From contig QZKK01000114.1 of NCBI GenBank assembly GCA_003599475.1, positions 1-17,581 on the forward strand: a DNA stretch of 17,581 nt, in the 5' to 3' direction. The notes below the pieces were generated by a model. That model saw only the letters and a list, made by a program, of their open reading frames with translations. It searched no databases and was not told the origin of the DNA. The position numbers and the translations under genes are program-made. Each line of letters begins with the position of its first letter. The stretch's first letter is position 1. This document shows, in pieces, positions 1-6,790 of this stretch. The stretch is from Desulfobacteraceae bacterium. Its GTDB lineage: Bacteria > Desulfobacterota > Desulfobacteria > Desulfobacterales > SURF-15.

Positions 1-1817
1 TCGGCGGCCGCGGGATCGGAAGCAGGATTCTCAACGACGAGCTTCCCCGAGGAATCGATCCTCTCGGACCCGAAAACCTGCTGATTTTGAGCAACGGCCC
101 GCTCTCCGGAACCGCTGCTCCGGGCAGCGGACGGGTGGATGTGGCCGCCAAATCCCCCATGAACGGTTACCGCGCAGTCACCAACTTCGGCGGGTACTGG
201 GGCGCCGAACTGATGCACGCAGGCTTTGCGCACCTGATCGTCCAGGGCGCAAGCGACACCCCTGTTTATGTCGTCATCGAAAACGAGAACGTCGCGATTC
301 GCGATGCAAGGCATCTCTGGGGGCTCGACACCTATGAGACCGCTACCCGGCTGCGCCGGGAACTAAACGATGAGGAGTTCCAGGTTTTAAGCATCGGCCC
401 TGCCGGAGAGCGGCTCGTCCGTTTTGCCTCCATTCTTACCGGTTTGGGGGATGCCGCAGGGCGCAGCGGCATGGGGGCTGTCATGGGCTCTAAAAGACTC
501 AAGGCAATCGCCGTTCGCGGAACCCGGGGAGTGGAGCTCTCCGATCCCCCGCGGTTCATGGAGCTCGCCTCAGACCTTCACCGCCGTCTTCGGGAAAGCC
601 CCGGATTCAAGGAAAGCGCAAGATCCAAGCCGGTCACCGACAGCATGTTCAGCAAATCGTATGAAAACCTGCTCGCTTTCGGCAATTACGAGGACGGCCG
701 CTGGGATCAGTTCTCGAAGCTTGAGCCTGAAAAGTTTTTCTCCCGCCGCCAGCTTCGTCGCGCCGGCTGCTTCGGCTGCCCGATGCAGTGCATGCACCTG
801 GTGGAGGTTCCGGGAGCCGGCTGCGGCATCTCCTTCTGCACTCCTTTCCTGAGCTTTCTCGGCACGGTCTGGAACGAGGATCTGACAACGATGTGGGAGG
901 CGATCATCCTGGCCAACCGGTTCGGCCTCGATGTCGTGGAAACCGGAGGAATCATCGCGCTTCTGATGGAGCTTTATCGGGAAGGGGTGATCTCACCGGC
1001 AGCCACAGACGGCATTCCGATGGCCAGGGGCGACCGCAGGGCGATTCTTGAGACGATCCGAAAAATCGCAATGCGGGAGGGGGTCGGCGATCTCCTTGCG
1101 GAGGGCCCGCTTCGCACCGCCGAAGCGCTGGACCGCCGCGCGCACGAATTCCTGGTTCTTGTAAAAAACCATTTTCCGCATGGGTACCAGTTTCCGGCCT
1201 TCGAAGGGGCAAGCCTGCTTCAGGCCGTAGGGAGTGCGGATCCTTTTCCGACATACGGCACGGGGGTCGAGATCCGCCTGTCCATGCCGGGCCCACGGGA
1301 AAAGATGCTGGCCGAAGCGCGGGAGCTGTTCGGTTCGGAGGAAGCCTATCTGACCGGCAACTACAGCTTATCCAAGGTGCGTATGGTCATCGATGCCGAG
1401 CACCGTTCGCGGATACCGGATCTGCTCGGGGTCTGCATCTATGTGATCGACGGATATATCAAGGGGAGCTCGGAACCTTTTTTCTTCTACGACCGCCTCG
1501 CGGATCTTTACCAGGCCGCCTCGGGAAAACCGATGAACCGGGAAGCTCTCTTCACCGCGGCCGAACGCGTGGTGAACCTGGAGCGCTGCCTCGATGCCCG
1601 GGAAGGCCTGACCCGCAAACAGGATGCGCTCCCCCAGAGATTCTTCCGATCGTTTCCAGGGGGCGCCCATCGCGGAAAGCGGTTGGACCCGCAGAAAATG
1701 GAAGAGATGAAAAGCCTCTACTACAAGACCCGCGGATGGGACCCTGAAAGCGGCCTCCCCAGACCGGAGAAGCTGGAACAGCTCGGGCTGAAAGGGATCG
1801 TCCAAACGCCGGATTAG
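1..1817 (+). CDS. Aldehyde ferredoxin oxidoreductase (AOR) family protein, 5' end missing
   Basis: The reading frame is open from base 3, so the gene enters from the left edge. The first codons give GGRGIGSRIL and later LGPENLLILSNGPLSGT, the conserved N-terminal AOR region, so the TTG at 87 is not the start. About 604 residues are visible, close to the family's usual 600-640. Counting from the TTG at 87, Cys228, Cys231 and Cys235 form the C-x2-C-x3-C group, and Cys450 in DLLGVC fits the fourth [4Fe-4S] ligand. GAVMGSKRLKAIAVRG (129-144) and NRFGLD (277-282) are family motifs. AOR enzymes bind a tungsten or molybdenum bis-pterin and interconvert aldehydes and carboxylic acids with ferredoxin. 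The usual RGADH-type segment is not recognisable; the region reads VGSADPFPTYGTG. This suggests a divergent subfamily of unknown substrate. The next gene starts 70 bases downstream on the same strand. Confidence 0.93.
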   Translation, partial: GGRGIGSRILNDELPRGIDPLGPENLLILSNGPLSGTAAPGSGRVDVAAKSPMNGYRAVTNFGGYWGAELMHAGFAHLIVQGASDTPVYVVIENENVAIRDARHLWGLDTYETATRLRRELNDEEFQVLSIGPAGERLVRFASILTGLGDAAGRSGMGAVMGSKRLKAIAVRGTRGVELSDPPRFMELASDLHRRLRESPGFKESARSKPVTDSMFSKSYENLLAFGNYEDGRWDQFSKLEPEKFFSRRQLRRAGCFGCPMQCMHLVEVPGAGCGISFCTPFLSFLGTVWNEDLTTMWEAIILANRFGLDVVETGGIIALLMELYREGVISPAATDGIPMARGDRRAILETIRKIAMREGVGDLLAEGPLRTAEALDRRAHEFLVLVKNHFPHGYQFPAFEGASLLQAVGSADPFPTYGTGVEIRLSMPGPREKMLAEARELFGSEEAYLTGNYSLSKVRMVIDAEHRSRIPDLLGVCIYVIDGYIKGSSEPFFFYDRLADLYQAASGKPMNREALFTAAERVVNLERCLDAREGLTRKQDALPQRFFRSFPGGAHRGKRLDPQKMEEMKSLYYKTRGWDPESGLPRPEKLEQLGLKGIVQTPD

Positions 1818-1887
1818 CCTGAAAAGACTCTTGATTCCCGGCAAAATGAGATCACACGGATCCGGCAGCGAAGGGGGGATTCATAAA

Positions 1888-2994
1888 ATGGCCGATGTAA
1901 AAGTTGCAGATGTCGTGGTCGTCGGCGGCGGAGCCCGCGGGATGTCGATTGCGCTTTTTCTGGCGCGGGCGGGGGTCAAAGTCGTACTCGTCGAGCGCCG
2001 GGTTCCGGCCGACATGGCCACCAGCGGAAACGGAGCCCAGGTAAACGTCACCGGCAAAGAGCCGGGCCACTATACCGCCATGAGCCTTCGCAGCGCGCGG
2101 ATGTATCCGGAATTCATCGCCGGCCTGGAAGCCGATATATTTTTGAAGCAGCAGGGGATTCTCTTTGTCACCACGGATCCCGAGGAGATGGAAAAATTCC
2201 GGGAGCGGGTCGATGTTCGAAATCGGGTTCCGGGTCTTCATCTGGAACTTCTGGATGGAAGACAGGCCAGAGGGATCATCCCGGCATTGACCCCCGAGGT
2301 GATCGGGGGTTACATCTCCCGGGACGACGGCATCGTCGAGGTCCTGAAGCTCATCCCTGCGGTCGGGCGCGCCGCCCGACGGGCCGGGGCAATCATTTTG
2401 CGCTGCACCGAGGTGACCGGAATCGAAGTCGCAGCCGGACGCGTGCAGAGGGTCTTGACCAACCAGGGCGCCATTTCAACCCCTGTGGTGGTCAACGCCG
2501 CGGGCGTCCACGTCCCCCACATCGGGGAAATGGCCGGAGTCTCGATTCCGGTCGATCCCGAACACGGGCACATGGTGATGACCCAGCATTTCCCGCCGGT
2601 GATGCCCGTACCGACGCAGTACATCACCCAATGGCCCAACGGCACCTTCGGAATCGGCACCACCAACCACAACATCGGTATCGACAAGCGGGTCCGCCCG
2701 CTTTGGCTTCCCCCTTTTTTGCAGAATGCGATGCATGTGCTCCCGCTGCTCAAAGATGTCAGGGTTCTCCGGGTTTTTGCGCACCTCCGGCCCATGCCCC
2801 CCGATCGACTCCCCATTTACGATCACGCCCCCGGAATCGAGGGCTTCTACATCGCAGTCGGCCACAGCGGCATCACCCTGGCGCCGCTGACCGGAAAGCT
2901 TTTCGCCGACTGGATCGTAAGTGGGAAACCGGATATGGACCTGAGCCCTTATTCCTTGAGCCGATTCGGTGAATTCTCGGCAAAGGCGCTTTGA
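1888..2994 (+). CDS. FAD-dependent oxidoreductase, DAO family (first of two paralogues)
   Basis: This 368-residue protein has an N-terminal Rossmann FAD-binding motif, VVVGGGARGMS (G13, G15, G18), with Glu36 at the end of the second strand as expected for binding the ribose of FAD. The C-terminal IAVGHSGITLAPLTGK is the second flavin-contact motif of the glycine/D-amino-acid oxidase and sarcosine oxidase beta family. Such enzymes oxidise the C-N bond of amino acids, N-alkyl amino acids or opines to an imine. The ATG at 1888 is preceded by a strong AAGGGGGG ribosome site; an upstream in-frame ATG at 1831 lacks one. No signal peptide or membrane anchor is visible. The size suits the catalytic beta subunit of HcnC-type heterotrimers, and the alpha and gamma partners may be the minus-strand genes at 11030-12753. 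A close paralogue lies at 5660. The exact substrate cannot be read from the sequence. Confidence 0.9.
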   Translation: MADVKVADVVVVGGGARGMSIALFLARAGVKVVLVERRVPADMATSGNGAQVNVTGKEPGHYTAMSLRSARMYPEFIAGLEADIFLKQQGILFVTTDPEEMEKFRERVDVRNRVPGLHLELLDGRQARGIIPALTPEVIGGYISRDDGIVEVLKLIPAVGRAARRAGAIILRCTEVTGIEVAAGRVQRVLTNQGAISTPVVVNAAGVHVPHIGEMAGVSIPVDPEHGHMVMTQHFPPVMPVPTQYITQWPNGTFGIGTTNHNIGIDKRVRPLWLPPFLQNAMHVLPLLKDVRVLRVFAHLRPMPPDRLPIYDHAPGIEGFYIAVGHSGITLAPLTGKLFADWIVSGKPDMDLSPYSLSRFGEFSAKAL

Positions 2995-3006
2995 GGTCCG
3001 GATCGA

Positions 3007-3381
3007 ATGAATCGGCAAAACAGGATTCCTTCACGCATCAAAGCGTATACAATCGGGACCGTGATACTGGCCGAGGGGATATTTGCAGCAGACCTCATCG
3101 GGATCGTCTTGCTGGGGGTACTCTGGCGAAATATCCTCGTGGATGCGATGTTTGCGGAGGGAGCGGTTCTTTTAGCGGCCGGCGGCCTCCTCGATGTGAG
3201 CCGGTCGATTACCGCTGCCCGCATCCGGGGGTTTCTGGGATACCGGCCGGAGGATCCTCCCCCTGCCGTGAAAGGGCCCGGAATCGGCTATGTCCTTTTG
3301 GCGGCGGGTTTTCTGCTCTGCCTGCAGGCGATCCTGATCCTGTTTGCGTTCCCCTCCCTCGGTATTCCGGACAAGCCGTGA
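3007..3381 (+). CDS. Small hypothetical membrane protein, three predicted helices
   Basis: I do not recognise a family. The 124-residue product is dominated by three hydrophobic stretches, at about residues 14-39, 43-64 and 92-115. A hydrophilic, proline-rich loop (about 78-91) lies between the second and third. The N-terminus is basic (NRQNRIPSRIK), which suggests it stays in the cytoplasm. It starts 12 bases after the stop of the DAO-type oxidoreductase, so co-transcription is likely. The ribosome site is weak (GAGG overlapping the preceding stop), hinting at translational coupling. It might anchor or accept electrons from the neighbouring flavoenzyme, but that is only context. A competing overlapping frame starting at 2991 has no hydrophobic pattern and was not chosen. 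Confidence 0.7.
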   Translation: MNRQNRIPSRIKAYTIGTVILAEGIFAADLIGIVLLGVLWRNILVDAMFAEGAVLLAAGGLLDVSRSITAARIRGFLGYRPEDPPPAVKGPGIGYVLLAAGFLLCLQAILILFAFPSLGIPDKP

Positions 3382-3391
3382 CCTAATTCAC

Positions 3392-3418
3392 CACAGAGGA
3401 CACAGAGAGAGCACAGAG
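3392..3418. repeat. CACAGAG intergenic repeat
   Basis: Three copies of CACAGAG start at 3392, 3401 and 3412 in the spacer between the two convergent genes. Together with other short-unit arrays in this window they form a class of low-complexity spacer DNA. No coding potential is seen. Confidence 0.7.
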
Positions 3419-3434
3419 AGAAGTGGAAAATGAA

Positions 3435-3466
3435 AACCCCCGGAAAGAGAACCACTTCCGGGGGTT
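3435..3466 (-). terminator. Rho-independent terminator of the binding-protein gene
   Basis: A perfect 11-bp inverted repeat, AACCCCCGGAA and TTCCGGGGGTT, has a 10-base loop. Read on the minus strand, the right arm is followed directly by TTTTCATTTTCC, the expected U-rich tail. It lies about 60 bases beyond the stop codon of the minus-strand binding protein. The plus-strand side has no T run, so it mainly serves the minus-strand gene, although it may also reduce plus-strand read-through. Confidence 0.78.
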
Positions 3467-3479
3467 GAGAGATCGTTCG

Positions 3480-3511
3480 TTTCGTATTTCGAATTTCGTG
3501 CTTCGAATTTC
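3480..3511. repeat. Tandem 7-bp repeat, consensus TTTCGWA
   Basis: Four consecutive 7-base units (TTTCGTA, TTTCGAA, TTTCGTG, CTTCGAA) run from 3480 to 3507. A small perfect hairpin, CCCCG-GCAT-CGGGG, follows at 3511-3524 next to the stop codon of the minus-strand gene. The array therefore lies in the 3' untranslated part of the binding-protein transcript, before its terminator. Confidence 0.7.
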
Positions 3512-3525
3512 CCCGGCATCGGGGA

Positions 3526-5262
3526 TTAGTACTTGTATCCTGCCTTTTCCATATACTGTTTCGCCAACTCCAAATCATACGGAATCGGCTGGAGCAGATC
3601 GTGATCGTACTCGGGAGACGAGAAGGGGATCGGAACCGTACCCGGCTTGCCAGCCCCGGCGACGATCTCCTGAACCATCTGGTCCCTCGGGATCGCCAGG
3701 CTGATGGCTTTCCGTACGTAGGCTGCCGCCTCTGCGGCGCGCGAAGGATCCTGCTTTCCGAGCGGCGTATCCACCCCGGTGCCGATGATCGGGTGCTTCA
3801 GGTTAAAGCAGATATGCTGCCATTTGTAGGAGTCGAACTTGAGGATCTTGCCCCAGCTCGGGTCGATGGTGCCCGCCAGGCTCTCGATTCCGTACATCGG
3901 ATCGTGGGCATCGATTTCTCCTGCCTTCAACGCGCTCAGCACCGCATCGGAGCCCTGGATGAGGACCACATAGAAGGTCTTTACATTCCCGGTCGTCTTT
4001 TTCCAGTAGTTGGGGTTTTTGACCATTTTGTATGCTTTCCGGACGGGGTCGTACCCGTCGGCAATGAAGGGGCCGGTCCCGATGCCGCCCTTGGCCGTGA
4101 AGCTCTTTCCGTCCGAGGTTTTCACCGTGTAAGTTCCAAGCCAGGTGCTGGCCGTATGGCCTTTCAGCGATTCGGGTTTGATGTCTTTGTAGGCATGCTG
4201 CGGAATGATGTGCATCGATCCCATGACCAGGTCTCGAAACATCAGGGAGTATTTTGGGAGATCGACCGTGATTTCATGCTTTCCGGTCACCTTGTAGGCG
4301 TCCGGAGAGCCGAATACGCTTTTCAACGTGTTGCCGTAAATGCTGGCATACTTCGGGTCCATGATGGTCGTCCAGGTGAACTTGACATCTTCTGCGGTAA
4401 ACTCTTCTCCGCTGTGCCATTTCACCCCCTGCTTCAGTTTGAGCACCCAGTGCTTGCCGTCTGCCGACATGGTGTAGCTTTCGCACAGGGCAGGCTTCAG
4501 CTTCTTGTTCTCCCAGCTCTCGTATTCGAGGAGCGTATCGTGCACCGGGCCGAAAATATTGGAGTGGTTATAGCCGGTGCTGTACATCGGGATCAGCCCG
4601 CTTTCGGGCGGGGCCCACTCGGCAAAGGCGGCCGAGGCGTTGTCGCCCGCCCCTTCGATTGTCCAGTTCTCAGGGCGCGGATAGAAGACGGGTTGGAAGG
4701 TGGTCGAATCGAAGCCCTTGAGCTTGGGGTTGACGGCGATCACGTCCTCCGGAAAGAAGAGGATGATCATCGGCTCGGTGTCGTACCAGCGTTTCTCGAA
4801 TTTTCTAACCGCCTCCATATGGGCCTTCTCATCCATGGCGCTGTCGTACTCTTCCATCGATTTGTCCAAGACCGGATCATTGACGTAATAGTAGTTCTGG
4901 CCGTTGGGCGGAAATTGGGAGCTGTGGAACAGCTGGGATGGAAGCGGTGTAATGCTGGAATAGTAATACCGTTCCAGGTAGCCGTCCCACCCGCCTTCGG
5001 CATGGGTCTTCCCCTCGCCCTTCGTGCGCCGGGGGATGATCACCGTCCACGGAACATAGCTTGAAACCACATCGATGCCGATCTTGGCCATCTGCTGGGC
5101 CGCCAGCGTCCCCCAAACCATCCGGGGCGGCTGGTTGTTGGGGATCATGAAATAGAATTTGAAAAACGGCGGGGCGGCGGTCGCCGGAGCGCTCCAGAGG
5201 CCTGCAAGCACGGCTGCCAGCACAAAAAACGAAACGATCCGGATGGGGTGTTCCTTTTTCAT
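3526..5262 (-). CDS. Circularly permuted family-5 ABC transporter substrate-binding protein
   Basis: This 578-residue protein captures a peptide-like or small organic solute in the periplasm for an ABC importer. A Sec signal peptide ends near residue 30 (APATAA) with no lipobox Cys, so the protein should be soluble. The domain order is unusual. Residues 32-203 (from FKFYFMIPNN through LAAQQMAKIGIDV, ITPLPSQLFHSS, VLDKSMEEYDSAMDEK, PMIILFFPEDV and ENWTIEG) match what is normally the C-terminal third. Residues 208-578 match the normal N-terminal and middle parts: HDTLLEYE, LKPALCESYTMSADGKHW, GVKWHSGEEFTAEDVKF, GTGPF, VRKAISLAIPRDQM, and a final YDLELAKQYMEKAGYKY. In DppA-type proteins YDPEKAKALLKEAG is followed directly by the segment that opens this protein. 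The start has an AAAGGAGG site 7 bases upstream. It is divergent from the permease/ATPase operon at 5660-10970, its likely partner. Confidence 0.93.
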   Translation of the reverse strand: MKKEHPIRIVSFFVLAAVLAGLWSAPATAAPPFFKFYFMIPNNQPPRMVWGTLAAQQMAKIGIDVVSSYVPWTVIIPRRTKGEGKTHAEGGWDGYLERYYYSSITPLPSQLFHSSQFPPNGQNYYYVNDPVLDKSMEEYDSAMDEKAHMEAVRKFEKRWYDTEPMIILFFPEDVIAVNPKLKGFDSTTFQPVFYPRPENWTIEGAGDNASAAFAEWAPPESGLIPMYSTGYNHSNIFGPVHDTLLEYESWENKKLKPALCESYTMSADGKHWVLKLKQGVKWHSGEEFTAEDVKFTWTTIMDPKYASIYGNTLKSVFGSPDAYKVTGKHEITVDLPKYSLMFRDLVMGSMHIIPQHAYKDIKPESLKGHTASTWLGTYTVKTSDGKSFTAKGGIGTGPFIADGYDPVRKAYKMVKNPNYWKKTTGNVKTFYVVLIQGSDAVLSALKAGEIDAHDPMYGIESLAGTIDPSWGKILKFDSYKWQHICFNLKHPIIGTGVDTPLGKQDPSRAAEAAAYVRKAISLAIPRDQMVQEIVAGAGKPGTVPIPFSSPEYDHDLLQPIPYDLELAKQYMEKAGYKY

Positions 5263-5343
5263 CGAGAAGCCTCCTTTCGAAAAACAATTGGATTAGAGTT
5301 GACGTTTGCATCCATGGAATCGTTTGAGGTGGTCCGGAGATTT

Positions 5344-5373
5344 TTCGTATCACTCCCAAAGGTCGGTTGTCAA
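5344..5373 (-). promoter_or_regulatory. Candidate sigma-70 promoter for the binding-protein gene
   Basis: On the minus strand, TTGACA (5373-5368) is a perfect -35 box. An 18-base spacer leads to TACGAA (5349-5344), preceded by TG one base upstream as in an extended -10. It would start transcription about 75 bases before the start codon at 5262. The -10 is only a partial match, so the call rests on the -35 and its position. Confidence 0.4.
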
Positions 5374-5467
5374 GCAGCAAAGAATCATACGAATCCTACA
5401 GCGTATGGGCAACGGCAGGTCGGACGCTCGTGTTACATGCCTGTTTTACAGGTGTTTGTTTTGCATA

Positions 5468-5496
5468 TTGACACTCAAGCCTGAATGTAATAATTG
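5468..5496 (+). promoter_or_regulatory. Weak candidate promoter for the oxidoreductase/ABC operon
   Basis: A perfect TTGACA at 5468-5473 is followed by A/T-rich TGTAATAATTG at 5486-5496. No good -10 box sits at exactly 16-18 bases; the best -10-like string, TGTAAT at 5486, is too close to TTGACA and 19 bases from an alternative TTGCAT at 5461. The two dyads at 5546-5572 would lie downstream of this start, as repressor sites often do. Confidence 0.25.
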
Positions 5497-5659
5497 CCGA
5501 TAGAGAGCAAATCCAATCGCTAACTGGCGGCAACCCTCTTACAGACTTCGAAGAAAAAAATCCGAACGGATTGAATTTCGAGAACATCGGCTTCAATCGT
5601 GAGAGGGCGTTTTTGTCAATATCGGAATCAAAATGATCCGCCGCAAGGGACTAAAAGAG

Positions 5660-6775
5660 ATGGAAAATAAACTGTCTGCAGATGTGGTCATCATCGGTGG
5701 GGGGGTTCGCGGCATGTCCGTAGCCTACTTTTTGACCAAGGCCGGAGTGGATGTGGCGATTCTGGAGAAGCGGTTTGTCTGCGCGGGTGCAAGCGGGCTC
5801 AACACGGGGTATGCGAACGTGTCGGAGAAGGGGCCGGACCACTATACCCGATTGAGCAAGGCAAGCGCTGACATGTACCCGGCACTGAACGAGGAGCTTG
5901 GCGGCGGTTTCGGATACGAACGAAACGGCTCCATCCGGACGGTGGAGGATGAGCGGGAATGGGAAAAGCAGGCTATGACCGTTTCCGAGCGGAACAAGGT
6001 GCCGGGTCTCGACATGCGCATGCTGGGAATCGATGCGATCCGAGAGCTGGAGCCTGCAATCTCTCCGCAGATGCTGGGGGGGTCGTTCTGCCCGATCGAC
6101 GGAAGCTTGAACCCTTTGAAGTTTACCCGGGCGCTTGCCCGAAAAGCCGCTCAAAACGGCGCGAGAATCCTAACCGGAAACGAGGTCTTGTCGATTCGGG
6201 TCGCGGGGGATCGAATCCAGGAGGTGATCACAAACAACCTGCACATCTCGACCCACGTGGTGGTAAACGTCGCCGGCATCCATGTCCCGAAGATCGCCGA
6301 AATGGTGGGTCTCCGTGTGCCGGTCAATCCCGAACGGGGGCAGATCACCGTCACCGAGGCCATGCCTCCGTTCATTCGACGCGTAGTCGGCCCCTACAAG
6401 CAGTTTGAAGACGGACAGGTGCTGATCGGCGCGACAAACGAGCAGGTGGGGGAAAATACGGATGTAAGGCCGGAGATGCTTTCCGACCGCGTACGCCAGG
6501 CCATCCGGGTGCTCCCGGCGCTGAAGGCTGCAAACGGCATCCGATGCACCGCAGCCCTGCGCCCCATGCCGCCGGATCGGCTTCCAATCTATCAAAAATT
6601 GGAAGGTGTAAACGATTTTTACGTCGCAGTCGGACACAGCGGCGTGACCCTGGCTCCGGTGACCGGCAGGATTTTCAGCGAACTGATCACCCGGGGACAC
6701 ACCGATATTCCGCTGGAGGATTTTCGGGTGGAACGGTTCAAGAAAATCGGTGAGCAGGCTGTGCCGGAGCAATGA
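5660..6775 (+). CDS. FAD-dependent oxidoreductase, DAO family (second paralogue)
   Basis: A 371-residue paralogue of the gene at 1888. It has the same Rossmann signature, VIIGGGVRGMS (G13, G15, G18, Glu36), the same APERGQ-like middle block (VPVNPERGQITV) and the same C-terminal block (RPMPPDRLPIY, then VAVGHSGVTLAPVTG). It keeps the AGASGLNTG segment typical of DAO enzymes, where the first paralogue reads MATSGNGAQ. The family oxidises amine bonds of amino-acid-like substrates through FAD. I chose the ATG at 5660, which has AAGGGA 9 bases upstream; the ATG at 5633 has no clear site. It opens an operon: dppB-like, dppC-like and two ATPase genes follow, the first only 15 bases after this stop. 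This linkage suggests that the imported solute is its substrate. The binding-protein gene is divergent. Confidence 0.91.
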   Translation: MENKLSADVVIIGGGVRGMSVAYFLTKAGVDVAILEKRFVCAGASGLNTGYANVSEKGPDHYTRLSKASADMYPALNEELGGGFGYERNGSIRTVEDEREWEKQAMTVSERNKVPGLDMRMLGIDAIRELEPAISPQMLGGSFCPIDGSLNPLKFTRALARKAAQNGARILTGNEVLSIRVAGDRIQEVITNNLHISTHVVVNVAGIHVPKIAEMVGLRVPVNPERGQITVTEAMPPFIRRVVGPYKQFEDGQVLIGATNEQVGENTDVRPEMLSDRVRQAIRVLPALKAANGIRCTAALRPMPPDRLPIYQKLEGVNDFYVAVGHSGVTLAPVTGRIFSELITRGHTDIPLEDFRVERFKKIGEQAVPEQ

Positions 6776-6790
6776 ATGGGGTAATTGTCC

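Larger units (their letters stand above)
5263..5659. promoter_or_regulatory. Divergent intergenic control region with three palindromes
   Basis: These 397 bases separate the minus-strand binding protein from the plus-strand oxidoreductase/transporter operon and must hold both promoters. I see no gene in it. Three perfect short dyads stand out: CCTGT-TTT-ACAGG at 5440-5452, CTTCGAAG at 5546-5553, and AATCCG-AA-CGGATT at 5559-5572. The first has flanking ACA and TGT that partly extend it. They are candidate operators for a shared regulator. No regulator gene lies in the window. Confidence 0.55.

Noticed and set aside
3601..5064. Long plus-strand open frame (487 codons) opposite the binding protein
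   Set aside because: It lies wholly antisense to a gene with a clear family match, signal peptide and ribosome site; its translation has no recognisable domain and is a by-product of GC-rich codon use.
3526..5262. Binding protein explained as a fusion or tandem duplication
   Set aside because: Each part of the family fold occurs only once and the total length is normal, so reordering rather than duplication explains it.
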